A DNA stretch of 49,776 nt from Leptolyngbya sp. 'hensonii' (GTDB lineage: Bacteria > Cyanobacteriota > Cyanobacteriia > GCF-001939115), in the NCBI RefSeq assembly GCF_001939115.1, contig NZ_MQTZ01000059.1, positions 1 through 49,776 of the forward strand, read 5' to 3'. The translations under genes were made by a program, and so were the position numbers. The notes below the pieces were generated by a model. It had not been told where the DNA came from, searched no databases, and saw only the letters and a program-made list of their open reading frames with translations. Position 1 is the stretch's first letter. Each line of letters starts with the position of its first letter. This document shows, piece after piece, positions 34,923 to 43,461 of the stretch.

Positions 34923-35884
34923 AGCGGCAGGGCCTCCGGCAGAATAGATTTAGGCAACAGACCATGGACCCCCTTCTGGGGATGATTGACGACCTGGGTA
35001 ATATGAAAGTTCACCGCCAGACTGCACAGCACATAAGCCTCTTCGGCAGAGAGGGGCGTCATCTGTTGCAGAAACTCGATCATCCTCGTCAAAGCCTGCT
35101 CAAACGCCTCATCCAGAGTCGGAGCAAACCCCATGGTGATGATATCGGTGGGTGTCTCTGCGATCGGTCCCTGCATTGCCCAGCCCTGCCGCAGGATCAG
35201 TTGAATGGTGCCATTCATGGAGGTCTCGATCGCGGTCACATTCACCTCTCCGTCTCCCTGGGCGGCATGTCCATCCCCGATCGAGAACAGGGCTCCTGGT
35301 TCCAGTACGGGTAAGAAGAGCCGGGAACCGGCCTGCAATTCCCGGTTGTCCATGTTCCCCCCGTAGGGACCCGGGGGGACGGACGATCGACCCCCCTCGC
35401 CATCAGCCACCCCCAGAATCCCAAAGAAGGGCTGTAGCGGAATCCGAATCCCACTGCCGGGTGGGAATTCCGCATACCCTGCCGCCAAATTTAGAGGGAT
35501 AAACCGCAGAGCGGCCTGGGAAAACTGCTCCGGCAAGGCTCCCCAGCCCGGACGAATGGCATTGAACCCCAAGGCTAACCGGGGAGTAATCGCCTCCAGC
35601 CGGACCTCCAGGGTATCCCCCGGCTCTGCCCCCCGAACCGCGATCGGCCCAGTCAGCAGATGGGGGCCTGGTCCTACCCGCCGTTCAGGGGGGAGTTGCT
35701 GAGTGATTGCCACCAGCTCAGGGGTGAGAAACTCTGCTGGAGCCCGATCACAGAGGTAAAAACCGGTGTAGGTTTCGACGGTAATGCGATCGCCGGAGTC
35801 AACCGTCAGCACTGGCGGTAATTGGGCAGAGAAGCCTCCCAGATGGACTGTCGCTGGAGTAGCCTTTAAGACGTGATGGGCCAT
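34919..35884 (-). CDS. Acetamidase/formamidase family protein
   Basis: 321 residues of the FmdA_AmdA family, which hydrolyse formamide or acetamide to ammonia. Visible signatures are VDSGDRITVETYTGFYLCDR near residue 28 (core SGDRITVET), LTGPIAVRGAEPGDTLEVRL near residue 98 (core GAEPGDTL), PFFGILGVA, PYGGNMDNRELQAGSRLFLP (core GGNMDNREL) and SIGDGHAAQGDGEV, the last holding metal- and substrate-site residues. It is the first gene of the minus-strand cluster. Intergenic sequence to divergent radC (123 bases) holds the promoters. Confidence 0.93.
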   Translation of the reverse strand: MAHHVLKATPATVHLGGFSAQLPPVLTVDSGDRITVETYTGFYLCDRAPAEFLTPELVAITQQLPPERRVGPGPHLLTGPIAVRGAEPGDTLEVRLEAITPRLALGFNAIRPGWGALPEQFSQAALRFIPLNLAAGYAEFPPGSGIRIPLQPFFGILGVADGEGGRSSVPPGPYGGNMDNRELQAGSRLFLPVLEPGALFSIGDGHAAQGDGEVNVTAIETSMNGTIQLILRQGWAMQGPIAETPTDIITMGFAPTLDEAFEQALTRMIEFLQQMTPLSAEEAYVLCSLAVNFHITQVVNHPQKGVHGLLPKSILPEALPL

Positions 35885-36007
35885 GGATACTCAGTACAAT
35901 TCGGCTGTTTGTGGGACAGAAACTACGACATTACCAGAATTTCAGGCAATGCTGCAGTTCATAGAATGGATAGCAGTTCGCTTCTGGATGCCCCCTGAAC
36001 ATTGCCC

Positions 36008-36742
36008 ATGACCTATTCTCTGAAAGTGGCCGAACTCCCTGTCAGTGAACGTCCCCGTGAACGTCTGCTGCAACAGGGTTCCAAAAGTCTCTCGACGGCT
36101 GAGCTAATCGCAATTTTGCTCGGGACTGGCCAGGGCGCAGGAAAACTATCAGCGATCGGCCTGGGACAACACATTCTGAAAGAACTGAGTCAGCATCAGC
36201 GGGATCCCCTGGATGTGTTAAGGGATATCAGTGCCAGGGAATTGATGCAAATCCCAGGAATTAAGCAAGCCAAGGCAACGACCATTCTGGCCGCGATCGA
36301 GCTGGGCAAGCGGGTCTTTCAAAGTCGTCCCCTGGATCGCACGATTCTGGACAGTCCGGCGGCGGCGGCAGCAGCCCTCAGCCATGACTTGATGTGGCAG
36401 CCCCAGGAAAAGTTTGCGGTGCTTCTGCTGGATGTGAAGCATCGGCTGATCGGCACCCAGGTGATTACGATCGGCACCGCTACGGAAACCCTGGCCCATC
36501 CCCGCGACATCTTCCGGGAAGTGATCCGGCAGAATGCCACCCGGGTCATCATTGCCCACAATCACCCCTCAGGCGTGATCGAACCGAGTCCGGAAGATAT
36601 CACCCTGACCCGTCAGTTGCTCTCTGCGGCCCAACTGCTCAGCATTCCCATCCTGGACCATCTGATCTTGGGCAATGGCGAACACCGCAGTCTCCGGCAA
36701 ACGACAACCCTCTGGGAGGAAAATCCCCAGGGGGATCAATAG
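36008..36742 (+). CDS. radC: RadC family JAB domain protein
   Basis: ATG at 36008 gives 244 residues; the TTG two codons earlier is unlikely. An N-terminal helix-hairpin-helix region ([20 protein letters not shown] near residue 81; core IPGIKQAKA) is followed by the JAB/MPN+ domain with the metal-binding motif [17 protein letters not shown] near residue 180 (HxHPSG..x..D). The name comes from an old link to DNA repair that later work did not support; the true function is unknown. It is a conserved single gene. Divergent from the acetamidase cluster. Confidence 0.93.
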   Translation: MTYSLKVAELPVSERPRERLLQQGSKSLSTAELIAILLGTGQGAGKLSAIGLGQHILKELSQHQRDPLDVLRDISARELMQIPGIKQAKATTILAAIELGKRVFQSRPLDRTILDSPAAAAAALSHDLMWQPQEKFAVLLLDVKHRLIGTQVITIGTATETLAHPRDIFREVIRQNATRVIIAHNHPSGVIEPSPEDITLTRQLLSAAQLLSIPILDHLILGNGEHRSLRQTTTLWEENPQGDQ

Positions 36743-36823
36743 ACAGCAGATGAATACTGGGTAAAACCTATACAGAAAGCATCGATCGGACTCACAATTG
36801 AGATGGGTATTTCATGTTGAGAT

Positions 36824-37879
36824 ATGAGAGTCTCTCCTTTTGCTGCCGCGATCTCGACCGTTGTTCACCTGGCCTTGTCTCTCCTGCCAACCCTGGCTGT
36901 CGCCTCCCCCATCAACAACTTCCCTGGGCAACGGACTGCACTCTGTGATCTCCGCCAAGCAAGCAGAACCCTCAAAGTGGAAAAGGCTATACTAGCCCAA
37001 AAAATAGGGACCGATGCCGAGGGCATTCCCCTGCTAAAACCAGATGACGATAGTCTGTTCAAGCAGGGGGACACGGTCTATCTCATCCTCAAGAACACAG
37101 GGCAATTTCAGCGGGGCGAAGGGGGGATGCACCATTTAGAAATGGATGTGGCCGTGAAGGATGGGAGCGGGAAGATTCTGCTCATGAAGGAGCGCCTTCT
37201 GGGGGAAAAGGGGCGGGTAGACCTGGAGAACAATATCGCTCCGGCCCCCTATGGCAACTTAGACACAACCCTGAATACCCCACCAGGAAAGTACATTATG
37301 GTGGTCACCATTTATGATTTGATCGGCTGCCAGAAAGCAATCAGCACGGTGCCGTTTCGCATTACAGCCACCCGACGACCCAAACCGATTCGAGGCAACT
37401 CTAAAAATCAGACAAGGACTTGTAATCCCGATCGGGCAGTCGAAAAGCTCACGGTCGAACAGGCAGTTCTGGCGAGAAGAACCGGAGGCTCAAAGCAGGA
37501 ACCGGTATTGGAACCGATCGCTAACAATGTCTTCAAACAGGGAGAAACTGTGTACCTGATCTTGAAGAATACCGGTAAATTCAAGCGGGGCCAGGATGGC
37601 CTGCACCATCTGGAAATTGATGTGCAAGTGAGGGAGGAAGAGGGCAAAATCCTGATCGATAAAAAAAGGCTTTTGGGTAAGCGGGGTCAGCTTCTCCTGG
37701 AAAAGGATATCGCTCAAGGTCCTTACGGCAATGTAGATATTGATCAGGATGCCCCACCGGGAGATTACAGTATTGGGGTGACTATTTATGATCTAGTCAG
37801 CTGCCAGAAGGCCTCTCGGAGTGCCAGGTTTCGTGTGATTGATCAAGAACCAACAATCTCATTCCTGCCTATTGGTTAA
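36824..37879 (+). CDS. Secreted protein with an internally duplicated domain
   Basis: 351 residues with a signal peptide (MRVSPFAAAISTVVHLALSL, cleavage near AVAS). The mature part is two copies of a ~140-residue domain, from Cys42 to about 180 and from about Cys201 to 340. Matching stretches are TVYLILKNTGQFQRGEGGMH against TVYLILKNTGKFKRGQDGLH, and VVTIYDLIGCQKA against VTIYDLVSCQKA. Each unit has two cysteines at equivalent places, suggesting one disulfide per unit, and a beta-rich immunoglobulin-like pattern. I do not recognise the family. It precedes the large signalling gene by 54 bases and may act with it. Confidence 0.75.
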   Translation: MRVSPFAAAISTVVHLALSLLPTLAVASPINNFPGQRTALCDLRQASRTLKVEKAILAQKIGTDAEGIPLLKPDDDSLFKQGDTVYLILKNTGQFQRGEGGMHHLEMDVAVKDGSGKILLMKERLLGEKGRVDLENNIAPAPYGNLDTTLNTPPGKYIMVVTIYDLIGCQKAISTVPFRITATRRPKPIRGNSKNQTRTCNPDRAVEKLTVEQAVLARRTGGSKQEPVLEPIANNVFKQGETVYLILKNTGKFKRGQDGLHHLEIDVQVREEEGKILIDKKRLLGKRGQLLLEKDIAQGPYGNVDIDQDAPPGDYSIGVTIYDLVSCQKASRSARFRVIDQEPTISFLPIG

Positions 37880-37933
37880 GATAAGGAGCCACCCTGGTGG
37901 GAGGATTCCCGCAACCACGATCGCAACCTGAAT

Positions 37934-40372
37934 ATGAGAGTTTTAGTTGTCGATGATGATGAGCTGACGATCGAGGCACTGAAAACCATCCTCAGTAGCC
38001 TAAACTACGTTGTAGAGTCTGCCACAGACGGGGAGGCGGGTTGGCAGTTGATTGAATCCTTCAACTATGACCTGATCCTGCTGGATGTAATGATTCCCCG
38101 CCTGGATGGGATCAGCCTTTGCCATCGACTCCGATCACAGGGCCATCAAATGCCAGTTCTGCTCCTCACAGGCCGCAATAGTGGCCACGAGAAGGCGATC
38201 GGGCTGGATGCGGGTGCCGATGATTATGTGGGCAAACCCTTCGATCCGGAAGAACTCGTTGCCCGGATTCGGGCCTTGCTGCGGCGTAGTAGCCTGACCA
38301 GTGGGCCTGTTCTGGAATGGGGCGATCTCTGTCTGGACCCCAGCACCTGTAAAGCAACCTATGGCACCCAGACCCTCTCCCTCACCCCCAAGGAGTATGC
38401 CCTGATGGAACTCTTCCTGCGGAACAATCGGCGGGTGTTTAGCTGTGGGGCAATTCTGGATCACCTCTGGTCGTTTGAAGAGACCCCTGGAGAGGAGGCT
38501 GTGCGCACCCATATCAAGGGGCTGCGACAAAAACTGAAGGCGGTGGGGGCAACGGCTGATCTGATTGAAACGGTGTACGGCATCGGGTATCGGCTCAAAC
38601 CCCTGGAGTCCCTCTCGGCTTCCAGTGCTAAGACAGCAAAACCTGAAGCTCCGGGAGATGCTATTCAACAGCAGACCCTGGCTGCGATCGCGGGGGTCTG
38701 GGAGCAGTTCAAAGACCGCATCTATGCCCAGGTTGAAGTTTTGGGGCAGGCGGCGACAGCCCTGACCCAATGTAGCCTGACCCAGGAGTTGCAGCAGCAG
38801 GCCCAGCAGGAAGCCCATACCCTGGCAGGATGCCTGGGGACTTTTGGCTTTCCGGAAGCTTCCCAAGTGGCTCGGAAGATTGAGGACTCTCTCCAGGTCA
38901 ATCAGACAGGAAACCCTGAGCAGGGCCTGCAGATGCAGGAATGGGTCGGCTGTTTGCGGCAGGCAATGACCCAGCAACCTGACGGATTGATGGTGGTAAA
39001 ACCAACTACCCTGGTGAACCGCGATCGCCCACTGCTGCTGGTGATTGACTCTGACCATCGCACCGTCAACCTTTTGTTGCAGGAAGCCGACAATTGGGGA
39101 CTGTGCGTGGAGGTTGTCAATGACCCTACCATGGCCAGAGCCGCGATCGCCCGGCAGCGGCCCGATGGAGCCTTGCTCGATCTGGCCATCTCCCCGGATA
39201 GTCTCAGCCTGTTAACCGAGCTGAATCGTCAGATTCCACCTGTTCCCGTGCTGGTCTTCACGGCCCAGAGTCATCTGGTGGATCGGTTAGAAGTCGTTCG
39301 TCGGCGGGGACAGGCTTTCCTGCAAAAACCGGCATCCCCAGAGCAACTTCTGCAGGCCGTGCTACAGATGCTGCGACAGGGAGATAACTGCACGGCCCAC
39401 ATTATGGTTGTGGATGATGACCCCCAGATTCTGGCCACCCTGCAACTTCTGCTGGAACCCTGGGGGTTGAAAGTGACCACCCTGGAGGATCCCAAATTGT
39501 TTTGGGAAGCCTTGGAGGCTGCTCCCCCCGATCTGTTGATTCTGGATGTAGTCATGCCCCACCTGAGTGGGATTGAACTCTGCCAGATCGTCCGCAACGA
39601 TTCGCGCTGGAATAGCCTGCCCATCCTGTTTTTAACAGCCCATACAGACACGGCGATCGTGAATCAAGTCTTTGCTGCTGGAGCGGATGATTTTGTCAGC
39701 AAACCCTTTGCCGGACCAGAACTGGTGGCCCGGATTCTGGGTCGCCTGGAACGCACCCGATTTCTTCGTCGTCTGGCTGATACCGATCCCCTGACTGGGG
39801 TGTGGAATCGGCAAAAGTCCAGTCACTTACTGGAGCAATCCCTGAAGCTGGCAGAACAGCACCAGCAGCCTCTGTGTTTTGTGGTTCTAGATCTGGATCA
39901 TTTGCGTCAAATTAACGATCGCTATGGTCATGGGACTGGGGATGCGGTTTTGCATCAGCTGGGTAAACTGCTGCAACGCTCTTTCCGGGACGAAGATGTG
40001 GTCGCCCGTTGGGGAGGAGAAGAATTTATCATTGGGATCTTTGGCCTGAATCGGCAAGATGGCCTGCAACGCTTACTGCAGGTACTAACTGCTTTCCATC
40101 GGGAAGAATTTTCGGCCCCCGGTGCTCCCAATGATGCCCTGCAGGAATGTATCAGATTCCGGGCTACTTTCACTGCTGGTGTGGCCCAGTATCCCGAAGA
40201 TGGTACCGATCTGCGCACCCTTTACCGGGCAGCAGATGCTGCCCTCTGTCGGGCGATAGCGGAGACCAGAGGCAGCGATCGTCTGAGTAAGCACATTGCC
40301 CTAGCAAGAAGCGCTGATGCGGATCTGCCTGAAGCCCACCCGACTCCCCTCCGAAAACGATCGTCTGCCTGA
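37934..40372 (+). CDS. Multidomain response regulator: REC-wHTH-HPt-REC-REC-GGDEF
   Basis: 812 residues. REC1 (1-118) has Asp51 in LILLDVMIPRLDG. An OmpR-type winged helix (125-222) contains LSLTPKEYALMELFLRNNRR (core) and YGIGYRLKP. HPt (240-340) has the phosphorylatable His in AHTLAGCLGTFG near residue 294. REC2 (366-480) keeps the acceptor Asp in ALLDLAISPD. REC3 (488-610) has LLILDVVMPHLSG. GGDEF (625-800) has DTDPLTGVWNR-like TDPLTGVWNR and active-site RWGGEEF near residue 691. It could bind DNA, pass phosphate and make cyclic di-GMP in one chain. The first four domains resemble RcaC. The kinase gene follows after 13 bases. Confidence 0.92.
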   Translation: MRVLVVDDDELTIEALKTILSSLNYVVESATDGEAGWQLIESFNYDLILLDVMIPRLDGISLCHRLRSQGHQMPVLLLTGRNSGHEKAIGLDAGADDYVGKPFDPEELVARIRALLRRSSLTSGPVLEWGDLCLDPSTCKATYGTQTLSLTPKEYALMELFLRNNRRVFSCGAILDHLWSFEETPGEEAVRTHIKGLRQKLKAVGATADLIETVYGIGYRLKPLESLSASSAKTAKPEAPGDAIQQQTLAAIAGVWEQFKDRIYAQVEVLGQAATALTQCSLTQELQQQAQQEAHTLAGCLGTFGFPEASQVARKIEDSLQVNQTGNPEQGLQMQEWVGCLRQAMTQQPDGLMVVKPTTLVNRDRPLLLVIDSDHRTVNLLLQEADNWGLCVEVVNDPTMARAAIARQRPDGALLDLAISPDSLSLLTELNRQIPPVPVLVFTAQSHLVDRLEVVRRRGQAFLQKPASPEQLLQAVLQMLRQGDNCTAHIMVVDDDPQILATLQLLLEPWGLKVTTLEDPKLFWEALEAAPPDLLILDVVMPHLSGIELCQIVRNDSRWNSLPILFLTAHTDTAIVNQVFAAGADDFVSKPFAGPELVARILGRLERTRFLRRLADTDPLTGVWNRQKSSHLLEQSLKLAEQHQQPLCFVVLDLDHLRQINDRYGHGTGDAVLHQLGKLLQRSFRDEDVVARWGGEEFIIGIFGLNRQDGLQRLLQVLTAFHREEFSAPGAPNDALQECIRFRATFTAGVAQYPEDGTDLRTLYRAADAALCRAIAETRGSDRLSKHIALARSADADLPEAHPTPLRKRSSA

Positions 40373-40385
40373 AGCCTGCAGTTCC

Positions 40386-42560
40386 ATGAATCATCCCATG
40401 CCTGAAAATGAAGCGGCCCGTCTGGCAGTTCTTAACCAGTATCGGATTCTAGATACAGAGCCCGAACCTGTGTTTGATAACCTGGCTCGCCTGGTTGCCG
40501 AAGTCTGTGAAGCCAGGATCGGACTGCTTGGGTTTCAGGATGGCCAGCGACTGTGGTGCAAAGCCAGCCTGGGAACTTCCACCCTGGAAGTTCCGCTCAC
40601 CTCCCCTTTCTGGGTCTATACCCTGGCCCAGGCTGATGTGGTGGTGATTCCCGATGTGCTCGCAGATGAACGGTTCCAGCCCCACTCCCTCAGTTGGCTG
40701 GATAGCCACCTCCGATTCTATGCTGGGGTACCCATCACAGTCGCAGGACATCCCCTCGGTCTCCTTTGTGCCCTGGATCAGGCCCCCCATGATCTCCAGC
40801 CCCATCAGGTGCAGACCTTGCGTAATCTGGCCCACCAAGTGGCGTTAGAGCTGGATCTGAGGCGTCAATTGCAGGATCTGGTCACCGCAACCACTGCAGG
40901 GCGGCAGGTGGAGGAGGCGCTCCGCAAAACCAAGGATGAGACAGAACTTCGGGTGGCAGAACGCACAGCAGAATTAGTCACTGTCAATCGCCGCCTCCAA
41001 CTGGAGTTGGATGAACGCAAACGGGTGGAAGCCGCCCTGAGAGAATCCCAGGCCCGGTTCGCTGGCATTTTAGAAATTGCGGATGACGCCATTATTTCGG
41101 TCGATCGGGCTCAGTGCATCACTCTCTTTAATCGGGGAGCAGAGCGCATCTTTGGGTTCGCTGCGACTGAAGTGCTGGGCCAACCCCTCGACTGCTTATT
41201 ACCCCCACGTTATGTGCAATCCCATCAACGCCACGTGGCGGAGTTTTCCCATGCCCCCCATCAGGCTCGCCGCATGGGGGAACGGCGGGAAATTTTTGGA
41301 CGGCGCAAAGATGGCTCTGAGTTCCCGGCAGATGCCTCCATCTCTCGCCTGGACCTGGGTGGTGACCAGATCTTTACAGTGATTCTGCGGGACGTTACCC
41401 AACGGAAAGCTGCAGAAGCAGCGATGGAACAACTCAGTCGTCAAAATGAACTACTGCTGAATTCTGTGGGTGAGGGACTTTGCGGCTTGGATCTAGAGGG
41501 TCAGATTACCTTTGTGAACCCTGCTGCCGCCAAATTTCTCGACTACGAAATCGATGAATTGATCGGTCGATCGATCTCCATCTTGTTGCCCACCGACCAA
41601 ACCCAGGATGCCATGGCCCTGGAAGCTTTACCGATTTACACCTCCCTGCGAGCTGGAACCCGACACCAGGCCACCAATGAGCGCTTTCGTCGCCAGGATG
41701 GCTCCACGTTTTCGGTGGAATATGTGAGTACCCCAATTCGCACCCAGGACACCATTGTCGGAGCTGTCATCAGCTTTAAGGACATCACAGAACGCCAGAT
41801 TGTGGAACGGATGAAAGATGAATTTATCTCCGTGGTCAGCCATGAACTGCGGACGCCGCTAACCTCTATCCATGGCTCCCTGGGCATGTTGGCCAGTGGT
41901 CTGCTCCAGGCTCAACCGGAAATCAGTCAGCGCCTGCTGCAAATTGCCGTGGATAGTACCGATCGGCTGGTCCGTCTGATTAACGACATCCTCGATATTG
42001 AACGGATGGAGTCGGGGAAAGTCACCCTGGAGAAACAAAAGTGTGACACCGCAGATTTAATCACGAGAGCGATCGATACAATGAAGCCCATGGCTGATAA
42101 GACCAATATCACACTGTCCGTCTCGGCGACTTCCATAACCCTGTGGGCTGATTCCGATCGCATCATTCAGACCCTTACCAATCTACTGAGCAATGCCATC
42201 AAATTCTCCCCCCAGGGCAGTACCGTATGGCTGCAGGTGAGCTGGAGCATGGCTCAGGGGATGGATACCAGGGGCGGGGAGCCTTCCCATGTCCTGTTTA
42301 CCGTTAAAGATCAGGGGCGGGGGATTCCCGCTGATAAACTGGAAACGGTCTTTGAGCGGTTTCAGCAGGTGGATGCCTCGGACTCCCGCAACCAGGAGGG
42401 GACGGGGTTGGGGCTGGCGATCTGCCGCAGTATCATCGAACAGCATGGTGGCCAAATTTGGGTCGAAAGCACCCTCAGACAGGGAAGCACATTCTTCTTT
42501 ACCTTGCCCGCAGGAGAGGAGGTAACGCATGACGGAAAAACGCATCCTGGTTGTGGATAA
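40386..42560 (+). CDS. GAF-PAS-PAS sensor histidine kinase
   Basis: ATG at 40386 gives 724 residues (an upstream in-frame ATG at 40317 lies inside the previous gene). Order: N-terminal GAF (1-160) with the usual LAVLNQYRILDTEPEPVFDN entry, a coiled coil (170-225), PAS1 with SQARFAGILEIADDAIISVD, PAS2 with LLLNSVGEGLCGLDLEGQIT, HisKA with [20 protein letters not shown] near residue 478 (cores), and HATPase with NLLSNAIKFSPQG and EGTGLGLAICRSIIEQHGG. Soluble, no membrane spans. The two receiver genes either side are its likely partners. The stop overlaps the next gene by 32 bases. Confidence 0.92.
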   Translation: MNHPMPENEAARLAVLNQYRILDTEPEPVFDNLARLVAEVCEARIGLLGFQDGQRLWCKASLGTSTLEVPLTSPFWVYTLAQADVVVIPDVLADERFQPHSLSWLDSHLRFYAGVPITVAGHPLGLLCALDQAPHDLQPHQVQTLRNLAHQVALELDLRRQLQDLVTATTAGRQVEEALRKTKDETELRVAERTAELVTVNRRLQLELDERKRVEAALRESQARFAGILEIADDAIISVDRAQCITLFNRGAERIFGFAATEVLGQPLDCLLPPRYVQSHQRHVAEFSHAPHQARRMGERREIFGRRKDGSEFPADASISRLDLGGDQIFTVILRDVTQRKAAEAAMEQLSRQNELLLNSVGEGLCGLDLEGQITFVNPAAAKFLDYEIDELIGRSISILLPTDQTQDAMALEALPIYTSLRAGTRHQATNERFRRQDGSTFSVEYVSTPIRTQDTIVGAVISFKDITERQIVERMKDEFISVVSHELRTPLTSIHGSLGMLASGLLQAQPEISQRLLQIAVDSTDRLVRLINDILDIERMESGKVTLEKQKCDTADLITRAIDTMKPMADKTNITLSVSATSITLWADSDRIIQTLTNLLSNAIKFSPQGSTVWLQVSWSMAQGMDTRGGEPSHVLFTVKDQGRGIPADKLETVFERFQQVDASDSRNQEGTGLGLAICRSIIEQHGGQIWVESTLRQGSTFFFTLPAGEEVTHDGKTHPGCG

Positions 42561-42909
42561 TGAGCCCTATATCCAGGAGGTTGCCCAGATCTGCTTGCGG
42601 ACTGTTGCAGGTTGGCAAGTGGTGACGGCCAGTTCTGGTCAGGAGGGGATTACCCGAGCCGCAACCGAGCAGCCCGATGCCATTCTGCTGGATGTGATGA
42701 TGCCGGATATGGATGGATTGACGACCTTTCAGAAATTGCAGGAAATAGGGTCTACCCGCCATATTCCGGTGATTCTGTTGACGGCTAAAGTGCAGGCGTC
42801 CGATCGCCAGCGCTATACCCGGTTAGGGGTGCGGGCGACGATCGCGAAGCCCTTCAACCCCCTGGAACTGGCTGGACAGATTGCCACGGCCCTGGGATGG
42901 TCACTTTGA
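42529..42909 (+). CDS. Single-domain response regulator (CheY-like)
   Basis: 126 residues, a lone receiver domain: Asp10 in ILVVDNEPYIQEV, acceptor Asp55 in AILLDVMMPDMDG, Thr/Lys switch in ILLTAK and the AKPFNPLEL end. There is no output domain, so it probably carries phosphate between the kinase just upstream and the HPt of the multidomain regulator. It overlaps the kinase gene by 32 bases, implying coupled expression. Confidence 0.94.
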   Translation: MTEKRILVVDNEPYIQEVAQICLRTVAGWQVVTASSGQEGITRAATEQPDAILLDVMMPDMDGLTTFQKLQEIGSTRHIPVILLTAKVQASDRQRYTRLGVRATIAKPFNPLELAGQIATALGWSL

Positions 42910-43015
42910 ATACGTCTTTACAAATTTTTCCGATTTCCTCACAAGTTCCTCAACATCTTCCGTTAGCCTCAGAGTTAGCCGGTCAGGGGGCTTGGATGGC
43001 AGTCAGGAGGGACCG

Positions 43016-43411
43016 ATGGAGACGATTCGGAAAATTAACGATGACCTGTCCATTGCCGGACAGATTGCCCTAGAACAACTGCCTCAACTGGTTGAGGAGG
43101 GGGTTCATGCCATTGTGGATCTGCGTTCGCCCCATGAAAAAGGCTTTTCCCTGGATGAACAGCAAAAAGCAGAATTCCTGGGGCTGATCTACATCAACAT
43201 TCCCTTTGCGATTGACAGCAGTAGCATTGAGGCCGCAACCCGAATTCTGCAACTGATGCAGCAGTTGCCCAGACCCATGCTGGTGCATTGTGACAACGCG
43301 ATGCGGGCAGCCGCGATCGCGCTGATGTACATCGCGATCCGCCAGGGCGTTGCGCTGGAGAAGGCGTTTGATCAGGCAAAACAATTAGGGCTGTTTGAGA
43401 TACCTGTCTGA
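43016..43411 (+). CDS. DUF442/Blh-like protein phosphatase
   Basis: ATG at 43016 has AGGAGG 6-7 bases upstream and gives 131 residues starting METIRKINDDLSIAGQI. The fold is that of DUF442 cysteine phosphatases: GQIALEQLPQLVEEGVHAIV near the start, VDLRSPHEK, INIPFAI, and the active-site loop VHCDNAMRAAAIAL near residue 90, with C-X4-R spacing as in that family. Here the usual Arg-Ser-Gly-Thr type loop is Asp-Asn-Ala-Met, so activity is uncertain. It is last in the signalling cluster, and a strong terminator follows within bases. Confidence 0.82.
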   Translation: METIRKINDDLSIAGQIALEQLPQLVEEGVHAIVDLRSPHEKGFSLDEQQKAEFLGLIYINIPFAIDSSSIEAATRILQLMQQLPRPMLVHCDNAMRAAAIALMYIAIRQGVALEKAFDQAKQLGLFEIPV

Positions 43412-43447
43412 CAGGGGCGGATCAGCAAAGGTCCGCCCCTGTTTTTT
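43412..43447 (+). terminator. Strong intrinsic terminator
   Basis: CAGGGGCGGA and TCCGCCCCTG form a perfect 10-bp GC-rich stem (43412-43421 with 43432-43441) around a 10-base loop, followed by six T. It begins at the end of the phosphatase gene and closes the signalling cluster. Confidence 0.93.
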
Positions 43448-43461
43448 CTTATGCGAAAAAA

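Noticed and set aside
38135-39058. 307-residue minus-strand frame opposite the REC-HPt region
   Set aside because: Antisense shadow of conserved domains; no motif.
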